Origin: Fidelibacterota bacterium
Lineage (GTDB): Bacteria; Fidelibacterota; Marinisomatia; Marinisomatales; TCS55
Direction of reading: 5' to 3'
NCBI GenBank assembly: GCA_014239435.1
Contig: JAAZYX010000020.1
Location: 1-64,000 of the forward strand
Length of the DNA stretch: 64,000 bases
In this document: one piece after another, positions 1-8,430 of the stretch
Numbering within the stretch: the first letter of the stretch is position 1
Layout: each line of letters starts with the position of its first letter
Translations under genes and position numbers: made by a program
Notes under the pieces: model-generated
What the model was told of the DNA's origin: nothing
Seen by the model: only the letters and a program-made list of their open reading frames with translations
Databases searched by the model: none

Positions 1-1246
1 GATGGAATTTTGTGAATGCCCGGAAAATATAGTAAAACCAGCCTAAATATATTACTAATCCAACAATCCCGATCTGTGCCGCAACAGATCCTACGGCGCT
101 ATCACTCCCCATTAAATATGCATTTTTCCCTTGATCGGTTATACCATATACCCAGCTAAAATACCCACCCGATCCCAATCCAACCCCAAAAGGGTTTAGA
201 ATCCCCTGAGTTAATCCTCCCAATAATCCAAGGATATGGCTGTTTGCACTGCTTTTTACGAACAAATACAAAGTCAAAATTCCAACTACATAAATGCCTA
301 TACTAATACTATACATAAATGTTTTAATAAACACATTCTTTAGCCTCATTTCTACCCAAAAGAGAAATATTGAAATAAAAACAATCGCTATTGCTGTTTT
401 ATTGAAGGTGAGGAATAATGGAATTAATAGCATAAGAAAAATAGTATAACGTTTTATGGCAAACGCTATTGCCGATACAAAACATAGCCAATATCCAACT
501 GCTAAAGGATCGGATGTAAATGAAACAAGTCTTCTAGAAAAAAAACCACCTATATTTGAAAATAAAGTCGCGGGTATTTCAAAGCGGTTTACCTTGGCAT
601 AATAAACTGTTCGAATATTAAAAGTATCAAATAATGTTTTATCATCTATTATAAAAAACTCAAATAATCCGAATAGTGCCAATAAAACAGAACAATACAT
701 AAACATATGAATAATTTTGTAAAAATTTGATCTTGAGTAAATCAAATACCCGAGTATAAAAGCAATTAATGGCATGGATAAATTTCTTAATGAAGCTGCC
801 TTAGCCGTTGTTGGGTGAGGGGATATTATAAAAAACAAAGAAAAGACCAGAAAAATGAAAATCGTAAAATAAATAATCTTTTGAGAAAGTATCCTTCCAA
901 TTTTCCAATTTTGCTTCAACACAAGTGATAAAATAACTAACCCAGAAAGTAAAACTGATTTTGTGGCGATTAAAATTTGAAATGTTAGCCGCGAACTTTC
1001 ATGATTACCAAAATATCCTATCAAGACATTTTGAATAAAAAATACAATGGTTAAGAATGAAATCGAAAGTAAAGACCAATTATTATGGTGGCGAAGGTAA
1101 TAAAGTATTCCGACTATTATTGACAATGAAGTTAGGTAAAAAAGAATTTGAAAATTGTCAAAAAGGATAATCGAGAACAATGAAACCCAAAACGTCCCCA
1201 GAATTAACAGAAATACAGTTAATTCACTAATTGATTTAGTATTCAT
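1..1246 (-). CDS. O-antigen ligase/polymerase-like membrane protein (3' end outside window)
   Basis: Reading the minus strand from an ATG at 1246 gives an open frame that runs off the left edge of the window, about 415 residues so far. It begins MNTKSISELTVFLLILG and is almost wholly hydrophobic, with about ten predicted membrane segments. A long loop holds 'RRLVSFTSDPLAVGYW', and a Gly-rich stretch 'NPFGVGLGSGGYFSW' lies near the window edge. This layout is typical of Wzy polymerases and WaaL O-antigen ligases, which are hard to tell apart by sequence. Its ATG overlaps the TGA of the upstream DUF115 gene (ATGA), so the two are probably translationally coupled. It is the most distal visible gene of the polysaccharide operon. 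The class is fairly sure; ligase versus polymerase is not. Confidence 0.75.
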   Translation of the reverse strand, partial: MNTKSISELTVFLLILGTFWVSLFSIILFDNFQILFYLTSLSIIVGILYYLRHHNNWSLLSISFLTIVFFIQNVLIGYFGNHESSRLTFQILIATKSVLLSGLVILSLVLKQNWKIGRILSQKIIYFTIFIFLVFSLFFIISPHPTTAKAASLRNLSMPLIAFILGYLIYSRSNFYKIIHMFMYCSVLLALFGLFEFFIIDDKTLFDTFNIRTVYYAKVNRFEIPATLFSNIGGFFSRRLVSFTSDPLAVGYWLCFVSAIAFAIKRYTIFLMLLIPLFLTFNKTAIAIVFISIFLFWVEMRLKNVFIKTFMYSISIGIYVVGILTLYLFVKSSANSHILGLLGGLTQGILNPFGVGLGSGGYFSWVYGITDQGKNAYLMGSDSAVGSVAAQIGIVGLVIYLGWFYYIFRAFTKFH

Positions 1247-2052
1247 TTATTAAATAGACTCAAGTAATCAACTCTCTCAAACACATCAAGTGATCCACCA
1301 ATAGAGGCGTTAAAAATGTTCCTATTACTTTCTTCATACACTTGTTTTGCATATTCGTAGCATCCAAACATTCTATCCATTTCCGGAGGATGCCATCTTT
1401 TACCGGGCCCGAAATATTTAGGATGAAAATGGTTTTCATCTTCAACCGTTGCATTAATGATATTTCCAATAACTTTATCAGAAATTTGATAATTCATATC
1501 CATACCAATTAAAAATACATCCGAAAACCCCATATAAAACGCTAGTTGGAAATTCAGATATGTAACCGTTCCTCCCCAGTATGCCACTTTTTGAATGTTT
1601 TTACTAAATTTCGGAAAATTTGAATCACCCCATTTCGCATAATATCTAGAAAAATTTATGTTAATTGTGTTTTGATCTTTTTTCAAACAATACCTTAAAT
1701 CTTCTGGAAAAATTTTAATTATATCTGAAATACTATTTATTTCATTTCTATTATCTTCGGCGGGGAACCGATCTTCAATAACATAGTAAGTAGGCTTAAA
1801 ATTCATATCTTCAAAGCCTAAGAAGATAGCATTTACACCAAATGTTATTTCATTTTTTAATAATGACAAATCATGTTTCAATAAACTGGGTCCATTCCCA
1901 AGAATAAAACACCGTTCACCGTAATGAATGTTTTTTAAGTCTCTAAGTTTTTTCTCATTTTGTGTTAAGGGAAATTCTATAGAGCCCATCCAATGTTTGA
2001 ATTGAAAAGGGGAATAAAATACTTTGTATATAATTTTTTTTATAGGTGACAT
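1243..2052 (-). CDS. DUF115/MptE-like protein, putative glycan-modifying enzyme
   Basis: 269 residues, no signal peptide. Residues about 44-60 contain 'GERCFILGNGPSLLKHDL', the nucleotide-binding-like GNGPSL motif of the DUF115 (6-hydroxymethylpterin diphosphokinase MptE-like) family. A second conserved-looking part, 'YWGGTVTYLNFQLAFYMGF', precedes 'VFLIGMDMNY'. Family members sit in surface-polysaccharide and flagellin-glycosylation loci and some act as glycosyltransferases; no donor or acceptor can be read here. The gene lies 55 nt downstream of the flippase gene and overlaps the ligase/polymerase gene by 4 nt, which ties it to glycan assembly or modification. Family confidence is good; the reaction is unknown. 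Confidence 0.75.
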   Translation of the reverse strand: MSPIKKIIYKVFYSPFQFKHWMGSIEFPLTQNEKKLRDLKNIHYGERCFILGNGPSLLKHDLSLLKNEITFGVNAIFLGFEDMNFKPTYYVIEDRFPAEDNRNEINSISDIIKIFPEDLRYCLKKDQNTININFSRYYAKWGDSNFPKFSKNIQKVAYWGGTVTYLNFQLAFYMGFSDVFLIGMDMNYQISDKVIGNIINATVEDENHFHPKYFGPGKRWHPPEMDRMFGCYEYAKQVYEESNRNIFNASIGGSLDVFERVDYLSLFNK

Positions 2053-2107
2053 TGAAATTTAAAAAATTTATCTAGCAATTTTTCATAGTAGCTAGTTTCA
2101 TTTCCCT

Positions 2108-3535
2108 TTAATATTGGTAACATACTATGACAAATATAGTAATAATAATAATGGGCAGTGCTGAGGTATTCATTTCAAAAATCAATAATCTCATATTGAA
2201 TTTACCATATGAATGAAGGGCTGCAAACCAACAATAAAAGATAATATTACTGATAAACAATCCTAGGGGAAACGCCAAAACACCAAGTTTGGGTAAAAGT
2301 AGAATACTTAATAACAGAAAAACTATACTTGTTATGCCATTAGAAATATGCCAAAGAATATGATTCGTTATGGAATACAGCTGCAAATGCATAGCTCCAT
2401 ATCTTTCAAAAATAAATGCTAATCCCATGATGGACCATACCTGCATATTTACGAATTGAGTTGTGCTATTTATCTTATCCAGAAAAGGGTATATAATTAT
2501 TGATATTAATATGAAACTGATCGTGTAAGTCCAATACGAATACTGCATTCCCCTTTTAGCGAATTCAACCAATTCAGTAATCTTACCTTCTGCGTACAAA
2601 CTTGCTAACTTGGGGATTTTACTGTAAAAAGGCGCCTGACTCAATTGACTGATAATCTGGATAATTCTAAGAGCTAATAAATAAGATGCAATCTTCCCGG
2701 GAATACTAATTTGGGCATATACAAATCCGCTTGCTTCCACCATACCTCTTGCGATAAATACTCCCAAACCGCTTCTCCACACTTTTGGCCATAAAAATAT
2801 AAGTATCGTTTTATCAACTTTGTTCTCATTAAATGCAACAAAATCTTTCTTGAGTACTTTTTTACACAAGTACCAATTCCTACCAACTCCAATTACTGCC
2901 CAGAATTGCATAATCAAAACAAGATTCAATAAGGTTGGATATTTAATGGCGACTAGTGTTGTACTTAAAGATGCCGCAAAGAACATCATAGCTTCCCATC
3001 TTCGAAAAAGAGCTATATGGTTTGTTCCCTGTAAATAGGAAGAAAATATATTCCCCCTTATTACAATAGAATTTGTCAGGATAATTACAACCCAGCCAAT
3101 CCACGCATTTAAAGCGTCCGGAATCAAGCCAATTGGTTTGTTTAATATTATTGATCCAACAATACCAATGATTACAAATGAAATGACCATTATCCTGTTA
3201 TAAATGAACCTCATTGTTGAAACGATTCGTTTTAAAAGTATTTTATTGGGTGGATTTGCCGTTTTATTTGTTTTGTCCTCAACAACATTTTCAGATTCCT
3301 CAAGACTTTTGACACCCGCCATTGCATAAGCGATATTTCTGATAAACGTTACACCAAATCCCATATCAATCAGGTTCATTAGTCCAATAATTGAAATATA
3401 AAGGTACCATATCGACATTTGTTCTGCTGAAAACCGCGGTAATAAAAATATAACTGGCAAGGCAAAGGACAAAACTCGTGCCCCGAAACTCGCCCATGTC
3501 ATTGCGGTATTTGAATTAATTATTTTATATAACAA
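2108..3535 (-). CDS. Wzx-type oligosaccharide flippase (MVF/MATE-like superfamily)
   Basis: 475 residues with about 12-14 hydrophobic segments, opening with 'WASFGARVLSFALPVIFLLP', typical of polysaccharide biosynthesis flippases that move undecaprenyl-linked repeat units across the inner membrane. The length is normal for Wzx. A charged cytoplasmic-looking insert (residues about 75-105, 'ESENVVEDKTNKTANPP') separates the early helices. It overlaps by 16 nt the 3' end of a short fragment of a second flippase, so the locus has held two Wzx genes. The flippase specificity cannot be inferred. The codon pattern is AT-rich like the rest of the operon. Confidence 0.8.
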   Translation of the reverse strand: MLYKIINSNTAMTWASFGARVLSFALPVIFLLPRFSAEQMSIWYLYISIIGLMNLIDMGFGVTFIRNIAYAMAGVKSLEESENVVEDKTNKTANPPNKILLKRIVSTMRFIYNRIMVISFVIIGIVGSIILNKPIGLIPDALNAWIGWVVIILTNSIVIRGNIFSSYLQGTNHIALFRRWEAMMFFAASLSTTLVAIKYPTLLNLVLIMQFWAVIGVGRNWYLCKKVLKKDFVAFNENKVDKTILIFLWPKVWRSGLGVFIARGMVEASGFVYAQISIPGKIASYLLALRIIQIISQLSQAPFYSKIPKLASLYAEGKITELVEFAKRGMQYSYWTYTISFILISIIIYPFLDKINSTTQFVNMQVWSIMGLAFIFERYGAMHLQLYSITNHILWHISNGITSIVFLLLSILLLPKLGVLAFPLGLFISNIIFYCWFAALHSYGKFNMRLLIFEMNTSALPIIIITIFVIVCYQY

Positions 3536-3795
3536 TGCTTTAATCCATGAATAAAAAGTAAATGTCCTCGTTCCCCATTTTTTAGCTTATACCAATTAAA
3601 GTTAATAACATAGCCTGGTCCAAGTCCCATTATCACTTGAAACGGAATTAAACAAAGTTCAAATATCGCTATATAACCAAAATCAGGAAGAGTTAAATAC
3701 CGAGTTGTAATGGGTAAAGTCATAAATGGAATAAACCTCGATATAACTGAAGGCAGGGAATAAATCAGAAAAAAATTTGCGACAAGCTTTTTCAA
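3520..3795 (-). pseudogene. N-terminal fragment of a second flippase
   Basis: A 91-residue frame begins MKKLVANFFLIYSLPSVIS and continues 'ITTRYLTLPDFGYIAIFEL', the conserved first two helices of Wzx-type flippases (the 'fgxia' turn after helix 1). It stops after only about 91 of some 430 expected residues, ending 'GLKHCYIK', and the next 1.4 kb is a different, complete flippase. I read it as the stub left when a new flippase gene replaced the older one by recombination. It could still be translated and couple translation into the next gene through the 16-nt overlap. No remainder of the old flippase is visible within the window. Confidence 0.65.
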
Positions 3796-3858
3796 TATTT
3801 ATCGAAGTATTATAGTATTAGAGTTAATTCGAGAGTTAATAAAAGAGCAAATATTTAC

Positions 3859-4419
3859 TCAAGCCGAATATTCTGCTTCCCCAATTATAAGGTCACAGAT
3901 CAATAGCAGCCAAATCTGGTGGGTATTTTCCACAATATTGTAGGCCTTGCTATCTACCCAAAAATTAAGTACACCTTCCTGCTTAAGGGAATTATTTGGA
4001 TGAAAACCGGTAAATGTCACAACGGTTAACCCTCGAGTCTTTGCAATTTTTGCAGTATTAATCATATTTTTTGAACTACCGCTGGAACTTATGAGTATGA
4101 CCAAATCACCTTTATCACCATAAAATTCTATAGCTTTTGCCACCCAATTTTCATAGCCATAATCATTGGCAAAACAGGTAATCAGATCTGCCTCATTAAA
4201 ATTTACTGTTCGAATACCTCCCTGCTTGGTAAAGTCCACAGCCACATGGCTCGCCATGGCAGCGCTCCCGCCATTCCCGGCTATGATTACTTTTTTACCA
4301 TTCTCTTTTATTTTCAACAGTATTTCTTTCATTTTTATTAACTCATGAGAAACATCTGTTTCAAATAGTGACTTTTTATATCGACTTAAATAGCCTTCTA
4401 TAAATTCTAAATCATTCAC
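3859..4419 (-). CDS. SIS-domain sugar phosphate isomerase (GmhA-like)
   Basis: 186 residues forming a single SIS domain. 'VIIAGNGGSAAMASHVAVDF' (about 43-62) is the phosphosugar-binding loop and 'LVILISSSGSSKNMINTAK' is the second conserved Ser-rich loop. The best family match is GmhA, which converts sedoheptulose 7-phosphate to D-glycero-D-manno-heptose 7-phosphate, and the length is right (about 190). Related SIS proteins act on other ketose phosphates, so the substrate is inferred. It starts inside the end of the Gfo/Idh/MocA gene (4-nt ATGA overlap). No GmhB or heptokinase lies nearby, so the usual ADP- or GDP-heptose pathway is not complete in this window. Confidence 0.8.
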   Translation of the reverse strand: MNDLEFIEGYLSRYKKSLFETDVSHELIKMKEILLKIKENGKKVIIAGNGGSAAMASHVAVDFTKQGGIRTVNFNEADLITCFANDYGYENWVAKAIEFYGDKGDLVILISSSGSSKNMINTAKIAKTRGLTVVTFTGFHPNNSLKQEGVLNFWVDSKAYNIVENTHQIWLLLICDLIIGEAEYSA

Positions 4420-5414
4420 TTGTTGATCCCCTTTTTCCTAAATGTATAAATTTTATCAATAATCTTCATGAGTTTAAGAGCGTCCGACGAATTACCAATT
4501 TTAACTTTACTATCGGAACCGATTACTGAAAAGAATTCTATTGCCTCGGATTTCCAAGATTCATTGGTATGATATATGGTTTCTTCTTCATCTTCCCAAG
4601 TCGCTTCCGGAGCTACACTACGGTTCTTTGTAATCGTGAGAATTTCGTCGCCATACGAATTAGATGACGTTTTTAAACCATTTAAAATTAAGTAGCCTTT
4701 TTCAAGAAAAACTTCCAGAGAAAACAAGTGACGCCATTGAGTCATAGTTGAATGCAAGGATGCTGCAAGACCCGTATGAGAATTTTCCAAGGTGGCAAAC
4801 ACATTATCCTCAACATTCAAATTCCAATATAGATTTGACACGGACGCATGGACAGTATCAAAGTCACCACCGAGATACAAAAAAAGATCAATCATATGAA
4901 TTCCTTGATCGATTAAAATACCACCACCGGCATATTTTCTTTTTGCTCTCCAATTATCATAGTATTTTTCATCAACACTTTTTCCATATCGTCCCCTCAT
5001 CCAAAGTACTTTACCAAATTCTCTTTCATCAATAAGTTTTTTCATTTTTTTTATGCTATCATGATGTCGATGATTAAAGCCATACATCAATACTTTATTG
5101 GATTCTTTTTCAACTGTTTGTATTTCTAGCACATCATTTGCTGTAAAAGCCGGTGGTTTTTCACAAAATACGTTTTTACCTGCTTTTAAACATTGAATCG
5201 TCAAAGGTTTATTAAGATAATTTGGCGTACAGATAAACACAGCATGAATATCAGAATTTTCTATAATCTGATCAGGGGATTGTGCTTTGGGGCATCCAAT
5301 CTTAATTTCGGCAGGGTCATAAATAGAAATAACTTGAACACCATCTATTGCATCTGCAACTTGATGACGAATTTTTCCCATTTTCCCATATCCGATAATT
5401 CCAACTTTAATCAT
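4416..5414 (-). CDS. Gfo/Idh/MocA family NAD(P)-dependent oxidoreductase
   Basis: 332 residues. The N-terminal Rossmann domain starts MIKVGIIGYGKMGKIRHQVA, and 'VFCEKPPAF' at about residue 90 supplies the EKP motif of the family. The C-terminal half is the usual alpha/beta dimerisation domain, with 'GGGILIDQGIHMIDLFLYL' carrying the conserved G-x-x-x-D-x-G-x-H. Such enzymes oxidise or reduce hydroxyls of sugar nucleotides, inositols or free sugars. Its start overlaps the restored end of the interrupted 2-hydroxyacid dehydrogenase gene by 8 nt and its end overlaps the SIS gene by 4 nt, so it belongs to the same sugar pathway. The substrate is unknown. Confidence 0.85.
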   Translation of the reverse strand: MIKVGIIGYGKMGKIRHQVADAIDGVQVISIYDPAEIKIGCPKAQSPDQIIENSDIHAVFICTPNYLNKPLTIQCLKAGKNVFCEKPPAFTANDVLEIQTVEKESNKVLMYGFNHRHHDSIKKMKKLIDEREFGKVLWMRGRYGKSVDEKYYDNWRAKRKYAGGGILIDQGIHMIDLFLYLGGDFDTVHASVSNLYWNLNVEDNVFATLENSHTGLAASLHSTMTQWRHLFSLEVFLEKGYLILNGLKTSSNSYGDEILTITKNRSVAPEATWEDEEETIYHTNESWKSEAIEFFSVIGSDSKVKIGNSSDALKLMKIIDKIYTFRKKGINK

Positions 5415-6219
5415 TGCTTAACTCACTCATTAAACTAATAAGCGCTTTTCGACAGCCTAAAAGAAAGGAATCCGTATAACCGGCTATGTGGGGGGACATA
5501 TAGAACTTATCAGGATGAAACTTTTTTAATTTTCCAATATATGGTTATTGCAAAAACACATCAAAAGCCGCACGCAAGCGCCCTGAACTAATTTCTGCAA
5601 ACAAGGCAGCTTCATCAACAATAGATCCTCTGGCGGTATTGACCAAAATAGCACCATCTTTCATAGCGGCAAGCTTTTCCCCGTTAAAGAAAGCTTCATT
5701 TTCATCTACTTTGGGAATATGAAGAGTGATACAGTCTGCTTGACTAATTAATTCATTTAAATCTGATTCTTTATTATGAAGAATATCAAACGTAACTACT
5801 CTCATGAAGGGCTGCATATATTGAACAACTCGCTGACCAATATTACCTTTTCCGATTATCAGCAGAGTTTTCGCTGTTAATGAAGGCCGATCATATTTGT
5901 ACCAGAGATCAATCGCGCCGACATAGTTATAGAGCATCCGAAATATCAAACTACATGTAAAAGAAGCTGTTTCATCAAATATCATGTTAATTGTCTCCTG
6001 GGAAGGATACCTGACCAGGATTCCTTTTTCAGCAGCTATCATTTCGGGTACGTTATCTTTTCCGATACCGGCGCGGAAAATTCCTTTCAAATTAGGAAAT
6101 TCCAGCAAATCAATGGGTTTACTGCCCAACAAAGCAATTTCTGCTTTTTCCTTGTGTTCGGTAAATGAGAGGCCTTCATCGTACCCATCAAGAGTAGCGG
6201 TGTTTTTCCATATATTCAT
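5407..6219 (-). pseudogene. D-isomer 2-hydroxyacid dehydrogenase interrupted by an in-frame TAA
   Basis: The frame from ATG 6219 encodes a D-2-hydroxyacid dehydrogenase NAD domain ('LLIIGKGNIGQRVVQYMQPF', 'ILVNTARGSIVDEAALF') and reaches 'AAFDVFLQ' before a TAA at 5545-5547. The same frame then stays open for 45 more residues, 'PYIGKLKKFHPDKFY' through 'MSPHIAGYTDSFLLG', ending at a TAA at 5407-5409. That continuation is the expected C-terminus, including the catalytic His of the PHIAG motif. Relatives have 'FxxEPY' here, so the TAA probably replaced a GAA Glu codon by one change. Without it the protein would be 270 residues. Products stopping at 5545 (224 residues) lack the catalytic His and are likely inactive. 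Readthrough, strain polymorphism or sequencing error are alternatives. Confidence 0.8.
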
Positions 6220-6282
6220 TTTAGGGATTTACCAAAATATTGTGAGCAAAATGATAAAATTATTGATTTAAAATAAGGGATT

Positions 6283-7362
6283 TCAGTTTAATTCTTGATT
6301 GAAATATTCACGCAACCAATTGTGTAATTGATCATTGTTTTTGACCGGCGTTTTGAAAACTTTCCCATATCCCTTGCATAAGATTAACCGAAGTTCTCGG
6401 CCTACATTTTTCTTGTCTTTGGCCAAAACTTCGCGAAATTGGTAAACATCCAAATGCTTGATGTCATATCCTTGCCAAATCTGTTGCAACAGTTCTCTAA
6501 TATCTTTCTGAATTTGAGATTTAAGAAACCCCATTTTTACAGAAACAAAATTTGCCATATCCATCCCGAAACTCACAGCTATGCCGTGCGGGACAGCGTA
6601 ATCCGTAAGGGACTCAATGGCATGGCCAAAGGAATGACCATAATTAAATACCTGTCGTTCTTTGCGGTCAAACTCATCAATTTCGATATAGTTTTTTTTG
6701 ATTTCCAAGCTTCTGGAAATCATATTAGCCAAAACTGTTTTATCTTTCAACGCAAACGCATAATCTTTTTTGTATTTCTTAAAATCCTCTTCACTAGATA
6801 CCACAAAATAATGGCTCATTTCACCTAGTCCAGATCGCAAATCTGCGGTGGATAAGGTGTCCAGAAAATTAAGATCGATATAGATCCTGCTTGGCGGGTA
6901 GAAGCCGCCTACCTGGTTCTTGTATTCACCAAAATTGATGGATGTCTTGCTACCTATACAGCTGTCTCCCTGGGCCAACAATGTGGTGGGGAAAAAGATC
7001 CACATCACACCACGGTACATAATAGATGCGGTAAAGGCGGTTATATCCTGGGTAATCCCGCCTCCAATACCAATGAGCCTGTGGTTCTTGCGGAATCCGC
7101 TTTCTATCAGTTCGTTTATGATGGGAATAATGCCTTCATAACTTTTCTGTTTTTCATGGGATTCAATATCAATGAGCAAATTGTTTTTCGGAATAGCAGT
7201 GGATATTAGGGGATAAAGCTCTTTGATTTTCTGATCCATGATAACAACATCCCCATCCCTGATTTCATTTTTTAAAATGGCATAGGAATCGGTAATGAAG
7301 TTCACTTCATAATCATGTACAATTGATTTTACCTGAAAATCAAGCACTGGTAAAACCCCCAT
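6283..7362 (-). CDS. AroB-like sugar phosphate cyclase (3-dehydroquinate synthase superfamily)
   Basis: 359 residues, the normal AroB length. Superfamily motifs are present: 'GIGGGITQD' (Asp106), 'DSCIGSKTSIN' (Lys), 'YKNQVGGFYPP' (Lys-Asn), and metal ligands Glu181, His243/His247 in 'NYGHSFGHAIE' and His259 in 'PHGIAV'. One difference stands out: the DHQS motif AEVIK reads 'GEMSH' here, with His184 where the catalytic Lys normally lies. The family cyclises ketose phosphates with NAD and Zn or Co: DAHP, sedoheptulose 7-phosphate or glucose 6-phosphate. Sitting in a polysaccharide operon with a GmhA-like gene argues for a secondary-product cyclase rather than the shikimate enzyme. The ATG overlaps the SDR gene by 23 nt; a GTG at 7347 is an alternative start. 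Confidence 0.75.
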   Translation of the reverse strand: MGVLPVLDFQVKSIVHDYEVNFITDSYAILKNEIRDGDVVIMDQKIKELYPLISTAIPKNNLLIDIESHEKQKSYEGIIPIINELIESGFRKNHRLIGIGGGITQDITAFTASIMYRGVMWIFFPTTLLAQGDSCIGSKTSINFGEYKNQVGGFYPPSRIYIDLNFLDTLSTADLRSGLGEMSHYFVVSSEEDFKKYKKDYAFALKDKTVLANMISRSLEIKKNYIEIDEFDRKERQVFNYGHSFGHAIESLTDYAVPHGIAVSFGMDMANFVSVKMGFLKSQIQKDIRELLQQIWQGYDIKHLDVYQFREVLAKDKKNVGRELRLILCKGYGKVFKTPVKNNDQLHNWLREYFNQELN

Positions 7363-8083
7363 CTACTATGATGTTTTGACCGGTGATATAGGTGTTATGA
7401 TCGCTGGATAAAAAAATGACCGTTTTGGCAATTTCTTTTGCATCGGCCAGTCGCTTTTTCGGAATGGTATTCAATAGTTTTTCTATTTCCTTTTCACCGA
7501 GAATTCTTCGTGTGAGTTCTGTATCTACAAAGCCTGGGGAAACAGTATTGACTAGTATATTATAAGGCGCAAGATCAAGGGCAACTGCCTTGGTAAACCC
7601 AACCAAACCCCATTTAGTTGCGGAATAGACAGCCCGCTTGGCTTTGGAAACAACCCCGAAAATAGAAGCGATGTTAACCATTCTTCCATAGCCTTGATTA
7701 TGCATGATTTTAGAAACTGCACGGGTGAGCAAAAAGGGGGCCCGCAGATTTACATTGTTAATCCAGTCCCAGTCACCTTCTGAGACATCTTTGATTGAAT
7801 CAATTTTATTAACACCGGCATTGTTGATAAGAACATCAATCCTGTCTCGTTTATCTATATGTCCCAGAAATTTTTGAATGGACTCATTCGAAGTAAAATC
7901 AAGATGGATATAATCCGTTTTCTTTCCTTTCGATTCCTGGTTCAAACTTTCAAGGTCACTAGTGTTGGTGCCGGTAGCAATAATTTGAGCATTACACTCC
8001 TGAAATAATTGCACAATTGCAGCACCAATACCCCCAGCACCGCCGGTAACAATTACAGTTTTGTTTGTAAAATCAATTTTCAT
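7340..8083 (-). CDS. SDR family NAD(P)-dependent oxidoreductase (FabG-like)
   Basis: 247 residues, classical short-chain dehydrogenase length. The N-terminus 'VIVTGGAGGIGAAIVQLF' is the TGxxxGIG cofactor loop, 'LINNAGVNKIDS' is the NNAG motif, and 'SIFG...YSATK' gives the Ser-Tyr-Lys catalytic residues. It ends 'GQNIIVDGGFTS', the usual C-terminal stretch. It reduces or oxidises a hydroxyl/keto group; the substrate is presumably an intermediate of the operon's sugar pathway. Its ATG overlaps the stop codon of the half-length cyclase gene by one base (TAATG), and it overlaps the AroB-like gene by 23 nt, so translation is probably coupled on both sides. Confidence 0.88.
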   Translation of the reverse strand: MKIDFTNKTVIVTGGAGGIGAAIVQLFQECNAQIIATGTNTSDLESLNQESKGKKTDYIHLDFTSNESIQKFLGHIDKRDRIDVLINNAGVNKIDSIKDVSEGDWDWINNVNLRAPFLLTRAVSKIMHNQGYGRMVNIASIFGVVSKAKRAVYSATKWGLVGFTKAVALDLAPYNILVNTVSPGFVDTELTRRILGEKEIEKLLNTIPKKRLADAKEIAKTVIFLSSDHNTYITGQNIIVDGGFTSA

Positions 8084-8430
8084 TATTTAGTGTATGCAAG
8101 CACCGTGCAAGCTGCTCCGTCTGAATTCTCAAAGCTAGAGAATATTTCAGGACCAATAATCTGGCCGTCATCCAATTTGCCGGATAGATCTATTAGTTCA
8201 ACCAGGTCAAATTGCCAGTAGGTAGCCGGATAATCATTTAAAGTTTTTCCATCGGGGTTAAAATGATAAGGAAAATCAATATGGGTACCGCTGTGGTTAG
8301 GAAATGCTAGATTGATGGTATTGCAATTATCGCCTTTAATCATTTCTTTATCTGGGGAAAAATGTATTTCTTTGCCGTTTCCATAAAGCAGCGTTTCGTT
8401 TGATATATAATATGAAAGGTATTTTATCAC
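8083..8430 (-). CDS. C-terminally truncated cyclase/arylformamidase-family protein
   Basis: 115 residues. 'FPNHSGTHIDFPYHF' (about 44-58) matches the metal-binding HxGTHxDxPxHF motif of the cyclase (KynB-like) family, hydrolases of usually 200-260 residues. The frame ends at 'GAACTVLAYTK', just after the strand that normally precedes the second half. Downstream DNA is a complete SDR in another frame, so the C-terminal half is absent. The Zn/Mn ligand cluster is present but the family's later conserved His/Glu residues are missing, so activity is doubtful. It could be a remnant kept because it couples translation: a 4-nt overlap upstream and TAATG downstream. A shortened functional variant is also possible. 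Confidence 0.65.
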   Translation of the reverse strand: MIKYLSYYISNETLLYGNGKEIHFSPDKEMIKGDNCNTINLAFPNHSGTHIDFPYHFNPDGKTLNDYPATYWQFDLVELIDLSGKLDDGQIIGPEIFSSFENSDGAACTVLAYTK

